Positions 1 to 7,248 of a stretch of 14,980 bases of DNA are shown here, piece by piece. A program made the position numbers and the translations under genes. Numbering within the stretch: the stretch's first letter is position 1; each line of letters starts with the position of its first letter. The notes below the pieces were generated by a model. It was not told the DNA's origin, did no database searches, and worked only from the letters and a program-made list of their open reading frames with translations. Origin of the DNA: Chloroflexota bacterium (GTDB lineage Bacteria; Chloroflexota; Dehalococcoidia; SAR202; UBA11138); contig JADFQF010000006.1 of the NCBI GenBank assembly GCA_022561955.1, positions 1-14,980 on the forward strand, given 5' to 3'.

Positions 1-772
1 CATTCCAAACATTTGGGTTTAGGTGGACCGGGAAGACGATCTCAACGTCGGTATTTCGCTCCGCGATGTCTCGGAGCGCAGAGCAGATGACCTCCATCCG
101 GGCTCCAAAACTCTCTCTCCTATGGCAGGTCACCAACACCAGCCTCTGCCCCTGTGTCCGCCATCGTCGGGTCTGGGCTGCAAGTCTTTTGGATACGCCC
201 GAGGGCTGTTGTACGTCGGCGTCACGGGCGGCGATCCAAAGCAGTGCGTCGATTCCGGTGTTACCGGTCACCCAGATCCTGTCCACCGGGTGGCCTTCGG
301 AAATCAGGTTTGATTTGGAGCGCTCCGTGGCGGCAAACAGATAATCGGATAGCTTGTCGGCGAGCACCCGATTCAGCTCTTCAGGAAACGGGTCGCGAGT
401 GTTGCCGGTCCTCAACCCGGCCTCTACGTGGGCAACTGGTACCTGATGATAATAGGCCGACAGGGCCGCCGCGAACGCGGTTGTGGTATCTCCCTGGACG
501 ATCACGAGGTCGGGGTGCTCGGAGGCGAATACGTCCTCCAACTTGCGGAGCACTCCTATGGTTATCCTCGTCAGGGTCTGGTTGGGCCGCATGAGACCGA
601 AGGTATGGTCAGGCTGGATAGCAAAAAGCTCCAAGACCTGGTCGAGCATTCGGCTGTGCTGACCGGAATTGCAGACGATGCACTCAATCCTTGGTTCGTC
701 CACCAGCGCACGGATGACTGGAGCCAGCTTAATGGCTTCTGGCCGGGTGCCAAATACTACGAGTACACGCAT
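1..772 (-). CDS. wecB: UDP-N-acetylglucosamine 2-epimerase (non-hydrolysing), 3' part beyond window
   Basis: The first 257 residues of a non-hydrolysing UDP-GlcNAc 2-epimerase are encoded here; family members have about 370-380 residues, so the last third lies outside the window. The enzyme interconverts UDP-GlcNAc and UDP-ManNAc in the cytoplasm for surface polysaccharide synthesis. Visible family signatures are FGTRPEAIKLAPVI at residues 7-20, QGDTTT at 93-98, HVEAGLRTG at 115-123 followed by the FPEELNR segment, and a CHRRESFG block near 216-223. The ATG at 772 gives the classic start (MRVLVVFGTRPEA); an AGGGAGG lies about 16 bases upstream, rather far, and an in-frame TTG at 787 is a less likely start. 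The frame is open to the window edge with no damage. It follows the NusG-like gene on the same strand, so it is probably a member of a glycan operon controlled by that factor. Confidence 0.95.
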   Translation of the reverse strand, partial: MRVLVVFGTRPEAIKLAPVIRALVDEPRIECIVCNSGQHSRMLDQVLELFAIQPDHTFGLMRPNQTLTRITIGVLRKLEDVFASEHPDLVIVQGDTTTAFAAALSAYYHQVPVAHVEAGLRTGNTRDPFPEELNRVLADKLSDYLFAATERSKSNLISEGHPVDRIWVTGNTGIDALLWIAARDADVQQPSGVSKRLAAQTRRWRTQGQRLVLVTCHRRESFGARMEVICSALRDIAERNTDVEIVFPVHLNPNVWN

Positions 773-815
773 GGGCTCAAGGGCCAACCTCCCTAGGTTT
801 GGTTGCCTCGCCGAA

Positions 816-965
816 TCAATTGGTTCTCCCGCGAGCGACATGCCGGCGGAAACGGGTTTGCTCCAGCGAGTCTGCAATGTTGGGCGGCTTGCCACTTCCC
901 AGGCTTCGTGCTATCGCCCCTCGTGCAAGCATTATATTCGGCGTTCTACGGGACAGCTCCGCCAT
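816..965 (-). CDS. doubtful small ORF, 49 residues, between nusG-like gene and wecB
   Basis: A 49-residue reading frame with an ATG start occupies most of the gap between the NusG-like gene and wecB on the same strand. Its product is basic (many Arg; it ends in FRRHVARGRTN) and has no signal peptide or membrane segment. I do not recognise it. No convincing Shine-Dalgarno site precedes it; only a GGGTCGGG stretch is near. Its position and strand favour a small operon member, but length alone does not exclude chance, and it may be a remnant of a larger gene. Confidence 0.22.
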   Translation of the reverse strand: MAELSRRTPNIMLARGAIARSLGSGKPPNIADSLEQTRFRRHVARGRTN

Positions 966-1021
966 ACCCGACCCTTGGCGGGCATTCAAATAGTCTGTGA
1001 AGAGCGCCTTCGGAGCTACCG

Positions 1022-1642
1022 CTACCTCGAAGAGCGTCCGTTTTGCGGGGCACTGGGACCTATACCATGGAGATACCGTCCCCTACCCCTCGTACGGCGG
1101 CGTGGGAGGAATGAGCCTGCTTGCCCAAAGGCGTTGTCATTCGGAGCCAGCCGAACGTTCTGCAAAGGGACTTCCGCATGAGCCAAACGTCCCAGGAACT
1201 CCAACAGCACTCGCACGCGCCCGTGAGGGGGCTTCCCATCCGCCATAACCTCTGCAAGATTCTCCGAATCTCGGGAGTCCAGGCGGACCAGCACCCGGTC
1301 GCCTGGTTGGAACTGCCTCCAGAGCCCTCCACTGCCGTTGACTTCCACTAAACGCTGCCGCAACTCACCGATGACATCGTCAGGAAGCGCGGGCGAGACT
1401 CCGTCAAAGGCTACCAACCCCGCGAACTCCGCAACCCGCCGCAACTGCATCGTGCCACACATCTCGAGGTCGTACTGGATGAACAGGTAGCCCGGGAATA
1501 ATGGCGTGTATTCTCTACCCCGTCGTGGCGACGGGGCTCGGAGCGCGGGGAGAAAACATTCGATTCCCCTTGCCTCCAAGTGATCCCTGGCCCGGTATTC
1601 CGCCAGAGGTGTGGTGCGGGCGACGTACCACGCAAGCGCCAT
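1022..1642 (-). CDS. NusG/RfaH-like specialised transcription antiterminator
   Basis: This 206-residue protein has the layout of NusG paralogues. An NGN domain occupies about residues 4-100, with WYVARTTP near the start, a CFLPALRAP strand and the hallmark PLFPGYLFIQYD. A KOW-like region follows, with FQPGDRVLVRLD near 110-125. Such paralogues (RfaH, LoaP, UpxY families) bind elongating RNA polymerase and allow read-through of long glycan operons. Its place directly before wecB and divergent from a Wzz-like gene argues for this operon-specific role rather than for housekeeping NusG, which normally lies beside secE and rplK. The ATG at 1642 is supported by GGAGG 8 bases upstream and by a one-base overlap with the stop of the upstream ORF (TGATG). 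The last 35 residues are Arg-rich and atypical for the family. No ops-like recruitment element was found by eye. Confidence 0.85.
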   Translation of the reverse strand: MALAWYVARTTPLAEYRARDHLEARGIECFLPALRAPSPRRGREYTPLFPGYLFIQYDLEMCGTMQLRRVAEFAGLVAFDGVSPALPDDVIGELRQRLVEVNGSGGLWRQFQPGDRVLVRLDSRDSENLAEVMADGKPPHGRVRVLLEFLGRLAHAEVPLQNVRLAPNDNAFGQAGSFLPRRRTRGRGRYLHGIGPSAPQNGRSSR

Positions 1643-1945
1643 CAGGCGAGCCTCCGTTCACTGACCAGATCCGGATGTGTCGTTTGTAGCAGAATTCCCG
1701 ACGAGACAAACAGCGCTGCGACATTCTCCTGGGGTAATCTTATCTCCTGGAACTTACACAATTCCAACTCGAAGTCTTCCAGGCCGGTCAGGTGTCCGCG
1801 GTCGCGCTTAATAAGGCCAATAACCTCTAGGGGAAACTGTGGCCCCGACCAGACTCCACAGGCTCGTTAAAGCCATCCGTCCCAGGTCGTTAAGGAAGCT
1901 CGTTTCCTTGAGAACGGGGCCATCAAGGCTGGCATAAAATCCCAT
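1642..1945 (-). pseudogene. frameshifted small gene coupled to the NusG-like gene
   Basis: Two overlapping minus-strand frames read as one protein of about 100 residues if a single base is removed. The first runs from the ATG at 1945 to a TAA at 1810-1808 (45 residues, starting MGFYASLDGPVLKETSF). The second is open from 1866 to the TGA at 1644-1642 (ending LLQTTHPDLVSERRLA). The natural joining point is the G tetramer at 1830-1833 (CCCC in the coding sense); dropping one base gives a continuous junction ATVSLEVIGLIK. The second frame has no good start codon of its own, and its TGA overlaps the ATG of the NusG-like gene by one base, the usual sign of translational coupling. I do not recognise the family. 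It could be a true pseudogene, a programmed +1 frameshift or a homopolymer sequencing error. Confidence 0.5.
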
Positions 1946-2437
1946 TTTCTACGCATCACCACTGAATGTATCGGCCGATAGTATTGTTGTCAAGCACCGC
2001 ATGGCCCTTCGTACTGGGAAAAGGCGTTCAACGTTGAGCCTGCCCCGGAAGAGCACGCCGCTACATGATGGTGCAGGAAGACGGCGTCGCGGGCTGCCAT
2101 CACTTTCCGACTCGAATGTGGTTGAGCGTCTAACTTAGTGCAAGGTCCAGGTCCACTTGGAGAACCCAGTTCAGAATACAATGTGCCTTTCCAACTCCTG
2201 TAGATATCCCTCTGCGTGGTGGTTCAGTCCTAGGCCATTTTCAACATATTCATAGCTGGGCCATTGGCTCAAGGATGCTCTTCTCGGTAGTACCACCTAG
2301 CGTCTTCGGAGTGATCTACCTTGGCTGTCACGGTTGGCGGCAATAACCACCGACGTACAGATTGAACGTAAGGGTACGGAGTGATAGTGTGTAAGCGGAG
2401 TGAACACGTTACACCCTTGAACCAGGTTGGGGACTGC
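1946..2437. other. divergent intergenic region with no recognisable gene
   Basis: About 490 bases lie between the small frameshifted gene (minus) and the start of the wzz-like gene (plus). All frames are interrupted. Short open stretches exist, such as one around 1990-2068 in the plus direction that reads YWEKAFNVEPAPEEHAA before a stop, but none has a start, a ribosome site and a recognisable product. The region should hold the promoters for the two divergent transcripts; a weak plus-strand candidate is listed separately. Confidence 0.5.
2362..2390 (+). promoter_or_regulatory. weak candidate promoter for the wzz-like gene
   Basis: TTGAAC (2362-2367) and TAGTGT (2385-2390) are 17 bases apart and lie about 48 bases before the preferred ATG of the wzz-like gene. 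The -35 matches the consensus at four of six positions and the -10 at only three, so this is tentative. An inverted repeat, GTGTAA (2389-2394) and TTACAC (2409-2414), follows at once and could be an operator or part of the leader. Confidence 0.25.
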
Positions 2438-3784
2438 ATGACTCAAGATCAAGAGCATTTTTTAGATGGCGGAATCGATGTTGGAGCTTATATTGCTATA
2501 CTCCTTCGGAAATGGTGGGTCGTGCTTTCGGTTTTCTTGCTCGTCGTCGGTTTCGCTTTCCTGAACAACGATCGTCAGCCGGATGTCTACGAGGCCCGTA
2601 CCAGGGTGCTGATATTGTCTCCTGTCTCAGAGCGGCTGTTGGCCAATGAGGGCACCCCAGGAGATCGATTACCAATAAACCCATTCCTGGGATCCAAAAT
2701 CTCCGTAGATACGCTGTCGGCTCTCGGAGCTTCTAATGATCTCCTTGGGGAAATAATCGAGCGCTTGGGTCTGCGGGTATTGCCCGCGGGAGACCTATGG
2801 TCAGTTGAGCAGCTTCGAAGCATCATAGAAATCAGGTTTGAAAATCCCGGCGGAGGTCAAGGTTCTTTACCACTTATAACTATGACAGCTCGCTCGGGAG
2901 ACCCCAACGTGGCCAAACGCGTTGCAGAAACGTGGGCAGAGCTATTTATCGATCAGAATAGCAAGATATTCGCCACGGAAGCCAGCCGATCTTACAATTT
3001 TGTTGTTGGTCAGTTCAACGACACGGATGAAGAGCTCCGGCTGAAAGAAGACGAAATCATACAAATGCAAAGGCAGAGTTCCCCCAAAATCTTGCAGAGC
3101 CAGCTCAAAGTTCTTACTTTAAAATATGAGGAATTTTATGATCGGCTTCTCGAAAAACGGTCCAAGCTTGTTGGAGTAAAGGCCATATTAGCAAGCACAG
3201 AGGAGGCACTTACCGATGAGCCACGAGTTGTCACGCTGGAGCAGTCCATCTCCAGTGAGGCGCTGTTAGTGCTCCTCGCGAGTGGGAGGGAGGATCTCGA
3301 TCTCAACGGAGTTGCGGACCTGGTTTCGACAACCCAGGAGAGAAACGCTCTTTACTATTCAATGAAAGGGAATATAATCGGGACGCGATCCGAATTATCG
3401 GCTTTGAACTCGGACATCGAGTACTTAGAAACCTCGACCTTGAACCTTCAGAACCAGATAAAGGAGATTTCCAGCGAAATCTCTGAAAGACTTTTGGTTC
3501 AGAAGCGACTAAATCAAGAAGTCACCCTACTTACCGAAAATTTCGACCGCCTGGCACGGAGTTTGCAGCGGTCTCAAATTACCAAGGAAGAGCAATCGGG
3601 CTTCGTCCAAATCGTGGAATCCGCGGTGAAACCAAGGCAGCCTGTGGCGCGCGAAAGCCGACGCGCCATCCTTATTGCTGGCATGGGTGGCCTAGTTGTA
3701 GGTGTGGGCATGGCCTTCGTTGTGCACTTTGCTCAGGAGGCTTTCCGAAGCGGCAGAAAAGACGAAGTAGAGCACGATTCATAG
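2438..3784 (+). CDS. Wzz-like polysaccharide chain-length determinant / co-polymerase
   Basis: A 448-residue protein with the architecture of Wzz/PCP proteins that set surface polysaccharide chain length at the cytoplasmic membrane. A short cytoplasmic N-terminus leads to a first membrane segment at about 25-43 (KWWVVLSVFLLVVGFAF). The extracytoplasmic domain begins with the usual YEARTRVLI strand. A long charged coiled-coil region (about 190-380) is followed by a proline-containing VKPRQPVARES element and a second membrane segment near 410-430 (IAGMGGLVVGVGMAFVV). No Walker motifs or tyrosine-rich tail follow, so it lacks a fused BY-kinase. The frame is open further upstream to a GTG at 2381, but the ATG at 2438 is preferred because GGGGA precedes it closely and the protein then starts like other family members. 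The gene is visibly AT-richer than pyrG or the lipoprotein genes, suggesting transfer. Confidence 0.85.
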   Translation: MTQDQEHFLDGGIDVGAYIAILLRKWWVVLSVFLLVVGFAFLNNDRQPDVYEARTRVLILSPVSERLLANEGTPGDRLPINPFLGSKISVDTLSALGASNDLLGEIIERLGLRVLPAGDLWSVEQLRSIIEIRFENPGGGQGSLPLITMTARSGDPNVAKRVAETWAELFIDQNSKIFATEASRSYNFVVGQFNDTDEELRLKEDEIIQMQRQSSPKILQSQLKVLTLKYEEFYDRLLEKRSKLVGVKAILASTEEALTDEPRVVTLEQSISSEALLVLLASGREDLDLNGVADLVSTTQERNALYYSMKGNIIGTRSELSALNSDIEYLETSTLNLQNQIKEISSEISERLLVQKRLNQEVTLLTENFDRLARSLQRSQITKEEQSGFVQIVESAVKPRQPVARESRRAILIAGMGGLVVGVGMAFVVHFAQEAFRSGRKDEVEHDS

Positions 3785-3820
3785 GATGTGACACGCCGCG
3801 TTACGCGTCGATGAGCAGTT

Positions 3821-3990
3821 TTACCGACCCTGCATCTCTCCGTTGCCCGGGACGTTCAAGAATTCTGCTTCGCCTTGGTACCGGTCATGCTTTCTTTCGC
3901 ACATGCGGCAGCTTCCAGGCGGTTCATGCCGTCGGAAAATATCAACCCGAACCATCCTGCGCAAAAGCACCTCCAGAATGAATATCGACT
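3821..3990 (-). pseudogene. decayed 3'-terminal fragment of a second rho gene
   Basis: Read on the minus strand, this stretch matches the last ~45 codons of the intact rho at 5983-7248, but with frame changes. One frame gives VLLRRMV (rho: VLLRRMVGM). A one-base insertion after ATGGT shifts to IFSDGMNRLEAA (rho: [12 protein letters not shown]). The first frame then resumes with ERKHDRYQGEAEFLNVPGN (rho: [18 protein letters not shown]), ending at a TAA at 3823-3821. At DNA level the segment TTCCGACGG-ATGAAC is shared. Similarity fades beyond about 3976-3990, so only the 3' end is preserved. It cannot encode a working Rho. It lies on the same strand as intact rho, with manC between them, so it looks like the trace of a duplication or of an insertion next to rho. 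Its divergence suggests an old event or a different donor. Confidence 0.7.
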
Positions 3991-4281
3991 TACCTAACGG
4001 ACTTTCTTTAGACCGATTCGGGTTTGGAGGCGTGACGAAGTAACCACACGGGACGCGAATTTTGGCGCTGCTATGATATCAAACCCCGTTCGGAGCCAAG
4101 TTTTTTTCACCGGACGGATACCTTATTTGAGTGACTTACATGACAAATCTGAATTGACTAGCTAATCATCACTCCTCTAATCTTGAATCCGCCCGATATT
4201 TCACCCGAATATCTTCAGTGACTTGCAGGCGGTTTCTGAAAGCTGGCAGACCACCAGTCTCTCCACTGAACGGAGGAGCAA
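3991..4281. other. intergenic region upstream of manC, no gene seen
   Basis: No frame here has a start, ribosome site and coherent product. I looked for an upstream continuation of the rho fragment in all minus frames and could not follow it. The stretch is AT-rich and holds a possible terminator hairpin, listed separately. A promoter for manC is expected here but none stands out. Confidence 0.4.
4062..4107 (+). terminator. weak candidate intrinsic terminator
   Basis: TTGGC (4062-4066) pairs with GCCAA (4095-4099) and is followed by a run of seven T (4101-4107). The stem is short and the loop long (28 bases, with a small CCG/CGG inside), so folding energy would be modest. It lies about 280 bases after the wzz-like stop, with the rho remnant in between, and could end that transcript before manC. 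Confidence 0.25.
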
Positions 4282-5772
4282 ATGGCTATCGTTCCCATAA
4301 TTTTGGCGGGCGGATCCGGTACCCGGCTGTGGCCCTTGTCACGGGAGCTTTATCCAAAGCAGTTTCTCCCATTGATGGGCGACCGCTCGCTTCTGCAGGA
4401 GACGTTGTCGCGCATCGACGGCGTACCGAATATTGGCGCCCCGATCATCGTCTGCAACGAGGAGCATAGATTCCTGGCCGCTGAGAACGCGAGGCAACTC
4501 GGAATTAAGCCGGCGGCCATCGCCCTGGAGCCCGTCGGACGCAACACTGCGCCGGCACTAACGCTGGCATCGCTCATGATCCCACAGATAACGAAAGGGT
4601 CGACTGCCGAAGACCCGGTGATGCTCGTGATGCCGGCGGACCACCTGATAGAAGACGTCGAGGTATTTCGAATAGCCCTGATCCGTGGCGCCGCGCTTGC
4701 CGACACAGGCGCCATCGTTACCTTTGGAATCGAACCTGACGCTCCTGAGTCCGGCTATGGTTACATTCGAAAGGGCAAGCATACCTCGGGCGAAGGCAAC
4801 TCCGCTCCAGGCCATTACAATGTGTCCGCCTTCGTCGAAAAGCCGGAACCCATTGATGCGCAAAGGATGGTGGACGCTGGAGAGTACCTCTGGAACAGTG
4901 GAATCTTTATGGTCAGACCTTCAATTTGGCTTCGAATTCTTGGTCGGTTTAGGCCAGACATCCTTGAGGCATGCGAGTCGGCGCACGACCAAAGCAAATG
5001 GGACGGAGACTTCTACAGGCCCGACGCCAAGATATTCAGCTCTTGCCCCAGTGACTCCATAGACTACGCCGTGATGGAGAGGGTCGGAGAAGACCACTCT
5101 ATGACAGATAGGATCGATTCCGCCGCGTGCGTGGTCTTGCCGCTGGAGACCGGCTGGTCCGACCTTGGCGCATGGTCTACGATTTGGGGCCGGGGGAATC
5201 AGGACGCCGACGGAAACGTAATTCGCGGCGATGTCTATGCCCGTGGCATGAAAAACTCGCTAATATTCGGAGAGCATCGCCTCGTCGCGGCGGTCGGATT
5301 AGAGGACATAATAGTCGTGGAGACGGCCGATGCGGTACTCGTGGCCAACAGGGACGAAGTTCAGGGCGTAAAGGACCTCGTAGGCCGGCTGAAAGACGAG
5401 GGGCGTAAGGAGCAAGTAAACCATCGTAAGGTCCACAGGCCCTGGGGTTTCTACGAGACCATAGATGTCGGAGCCCACTTCCAGGTCAAACGTCTCGAGA
5501 TAAATCCGGGATCGGCACTTTCTCTTCAAAGGCATGAGCATAGGGCGGAGCACTGGGTTGTCGTCGAAGGCACTGCAAAGGTGACCAGGGGAGACGAAGT
5601 GTTCTTGCTGACGGAAAATCAGTCGACCTACGTGCCGGTAGGAATGAAGCACCGCCTGGAAAACCCCGGCACCGTCCCCGTGGAGATAATTGAGGTGCAG
5701 ACCGGGAGCTACCTGGAAGAGGACGACATCGTCAGGTTCGAGGACCGCTATAACCGCCACAAAGACGGCTGA
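4282..5772 (+). CDS. manC: mannose-1-phosphate guanylyltransferase / mannose-6-phosphate isomerase (bifunctional)
   Basis: A 496-residue type II GMP/PMI enzyme of full family length. The N-terminal nucleotidyltransferase domain (about 1-340) opens with PIILAGGSGTRLWPLSRELY then PKQFLPL, the GTP-binding and catalytic signature, and includes VMPADHLI and FVEKPEP. The C-terminal cupin domain (about 370-485) carries HRPWGFYETI, then LQRHEHRAEHWVVVEGT near residues 415-431, whose His/Glu residues would bind the metal of the isomerase. Together they convert fructose-6-phosphate-derived mannose-6-phosphate towards GDP-mannose; the mutase step (ManB) is not in this window. The ATG is supported by GGAGGA about 7 bases upstream. 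Its neighbours (wzz-like, wecB) support a role in surface glycan supply. It converges on rho, with 210 bases between the stops. No damage is seen. Confidence 0.96.
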   Translation: MAIVPIILAGGSGTRLWPLSRELYPKQFLPLMGDRSLLQETLSRIDGVPNIGAPIIVCNEEHRFLAAENARQLGIKPAAIALEPVGRNTAPALTLASLMIPQITKGSTAEDPVMLVMPADHLIEDVEVFRIALIRGAALADTGAIVTFGIEPDAPESGYGYIRKGKHTSGEGNSAPGHYNVSAFVEKPEPIDAQRMVDAGEYLWNSGIFMVRPSIWLRILGRFRPDILEACESAHDQSKWDGDFYRPDAKIFSSCPSDSIDYAVMERVGEDHSMTDRIDSAACVVLPLETGWSDLGAWSTIWGRGNQDADGNVIRGDVYARGMKNSLIFGEHRLVAAVGLEDIIVVETADAVLVANRDEVQGVKDLVGRLKDEGRKEQVNHRKVHRPWGFYETIDVGAHFQVKRLEINPGSALSLQRHEHRAEHWVVVEGTAKVTRGDEVFLLTENQSTYVPVGMKHRLENPGTVPVEIIEVQTGSYLEEDDIVRFEDRYNRHKDG

Positions 5773-5982
5773 CTACATGCCGCAGTCCCGAAAGAGAAAG
5801 CCTCTAGGGGTCGTGCGCCCTACGCGTCGAAGCTACACGACGATTGATTTATCTACAGCGGGCGCAGAGGCGGTGTGGGGATGAAGGACTTTTCTGAAAG
5901 GCGAATAAGCGAGCCCAGAAGTAGCTCAGGGACCGACTCATCTCGTTCACGAGACTTATCGTTGCTTCTAATCGAGCGGCTA
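5773..5982. other. convergent intergenic region between manC and rho
   Basis: This 210-base gap separates two converging genes. It contains a small perfect hairpin TCTCG-TTCA-CGAGA (5941-5954), without a T run on either side, which might be a weak Rho-independent or processing element. A 35-residue plus ORF (5777-5884, starting MPQSRKRKPLG) is open here but lacks a ribosome site and is not claimed as a gene. Confidence 0.4.
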
Positions 5983-7248
5983 CTAGGACTCTCCGCCGAG
6001 GCTCGCTAGAAATTCCTTGTTGTTCTTTGTCTTGCTCAGGCGCTCTATGACCTTCTCCGTCGCCTGGAGGTGGTTCATACCGTCGGAAGTGATCATCCCG
6101 ACCATGCGTCGGAGCAACACCACCTGCTTATATGTAGCCTCGTCCAAGATAAGCTCCTCACGCCGCGTACCGCTGCGTTCGATATCGATGGCAGGGAAGA
6201 ACCGCCTCTCGGCCAGCCTGCGGTCAAGGTGGACCTCCATATTGCCGGTGCCCTTGAACTCCTCGTAGATCACCTCGTCCATGCGGCTGCCGGTGTCTAT
6301 GAGGCACGCCGCCAGTATCGTCAGGCTGCCGCCCTCCTCCGTTTTTCGCGCCGCCCCGAAGAAGTGCTTAGGCGGGTACAGGGCGACGGGATCGATTCCT
6401 CCGGAAAGCGTTCGTCCGCTGGAAGGCAAGGACAGGTTGTAGGCCCGAGTCAGCCTGGTTATGCTGTCGAGAAGAATCGCCACGTCCTTGCCACTCTCCA
6501 CGAGCCGCTTGGCGCGCTCCAGCACAAACTCGGCGACCCTGCAGTGGTCTTCCACCGGCTCATCGAATGTGGAGCTATACACCTCGCCTTTCACCGATCT
6601 CCTGACGTCGGTCACCTCTTCCGGGCGCTCGCCTATAAGGGCGACCATGATATGAATATCGGGGTGGTTCTCGCTAATCCCTTTCGCGATATCCTTTAGC
6701 AGCGTGGTCTTGCCCGCCTTGGGAGGGGAAACGATAAGGCCGCGTTGGCCGCGTCCCACGGGCGACAGCAGGTCAATCAATCGCGTGGACAGAATCTTCG
6801 GGTCCGTCTCCAGCAAAATCTGCTCTGTTGGAAACACGGCGGTGAGATTCTCGAAATGGGGTCGGCTGCGTGAGGCCTCCGGCTCGACTCCATTCACGCC
6901 CTCTACTCTTACCAGTCCGAAGTAGCGCTCGCCGTCTTTGGGTGGCCTGACCTGGCCGGTGATCTCGTCGCCGGTCCTCAGGCCAAACCGCCTGATCTGA
7001 GATTGAGATACGTATACGTCTCCGGTGCCCTGTTGCCCTCCGATCTGTCGGAGAAAGCCATATCCCTCGCTTACTATGGACAAAATACCGCTCGCCTTGA
7101 GATTACCGTTCTGCTCGGCAAGGGTATTTAGCACCCTGGACATAAGGTCCTGACGTTTTTGAACGGCCCCGTTTTCCGTCAGGCCCATCTCTTTGGCGAG
7201 GTCATTCAGCTGCTCATTGTCCAGGCTTTGCAATTCAGTCAGATTCAT
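5983..7248 (-). CDS. rho: transcription termination factor Rho
   Basis: A 421-residue hexameric RNA/DNA helicase that ends transcription by translocating along C-rich nascent RNA. From the preferred start it begins [14 protein letters not shown], like the family N-terminal helix bundle. A cold-shock-type RNA-binding domain follows with GYGFLR, the RNP1-like strand, near 63-67. The ATPase core has the P-loop [11 protein letters not shown] at about 174-184, the Q-loop region around SGRTLSGG (277-284) and the C-terminal [15 protein letters not shown] block (329-343). An in-frame ATG four codons upstream (7260) is possible, but the ATGGAGAAGAAAATG arrangement places GGAG at a good distance before the second ATG, and family alignment supports that one. 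The gene is complete. A broken copy of its 3' end lies at 3821-3990. Confidence 0.97.
   Translation of the reverse strand: MNLTELQSLDNEQLNDLAKEMGLTENGAVQKRQDLMSRVLNTLAEQNGNLKASGILSIVSEGYGFLRQIGGQQGTGDVYVSQSQIRRFGLRTGDEITGQVRPPKDGERYFGLVRVEGVNGVEPEASRSRPHFENLTAVFPTEQILLETDPKILSTRLIDLLSPVGRGQRGLIVSPPKAGKTTLLKDIAKGISENHPDIHIMVALIGERPEEVTDVRRSVKGEVYSSTFDEPVEDHCRVAEFVLERAKRLVESGKDVAILLDSITRLTRAYNLSLPSSGRTLSGGIDPVALYPPKHFFGAARKTEEGGSLTILAACLIDTGSRMDEVIYEEFKGTGNMEVHLDRRLAERRFFPAIDIERSGTRREELILDEATYKQVVLLRRMVGMITSDGMNHLQATEKVIERLSKTKNNKEFLASLGGES

Noticed and set aside
23..796. Plus-strand ORFs over the left edge (23-313, 154-594, 428-796)
   Set aside because: The minus strand encodes an intact WecB frame with all family motifs through this stretch; it has no stop because it runs off the window.
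1990..2181. 63-codon minus ORF and a plus stretch reading YWEKAFNVEPAPEEHAA
   Set aside because: Neither has a supported start or a recognisable product. Joining the plus stretch to a neighbouring frame gave no family I could name.
3843..4043. 66-codon plus-strand ORF
   Set aside because: It is the antisense of the rho remnant and has no ribosome site.
5777..5884. 35-residue plus ORF starting MPQSRKRKPLG after manC
   Set aside because: The start resembles small basic proteins, but there is no ribosome site, it is only 35 codons, and no family can be named.
6070..6699. 209-codon plus-strand ORF
   Set aside because: Shadow of rho, which is unmistakable on the minus strand.
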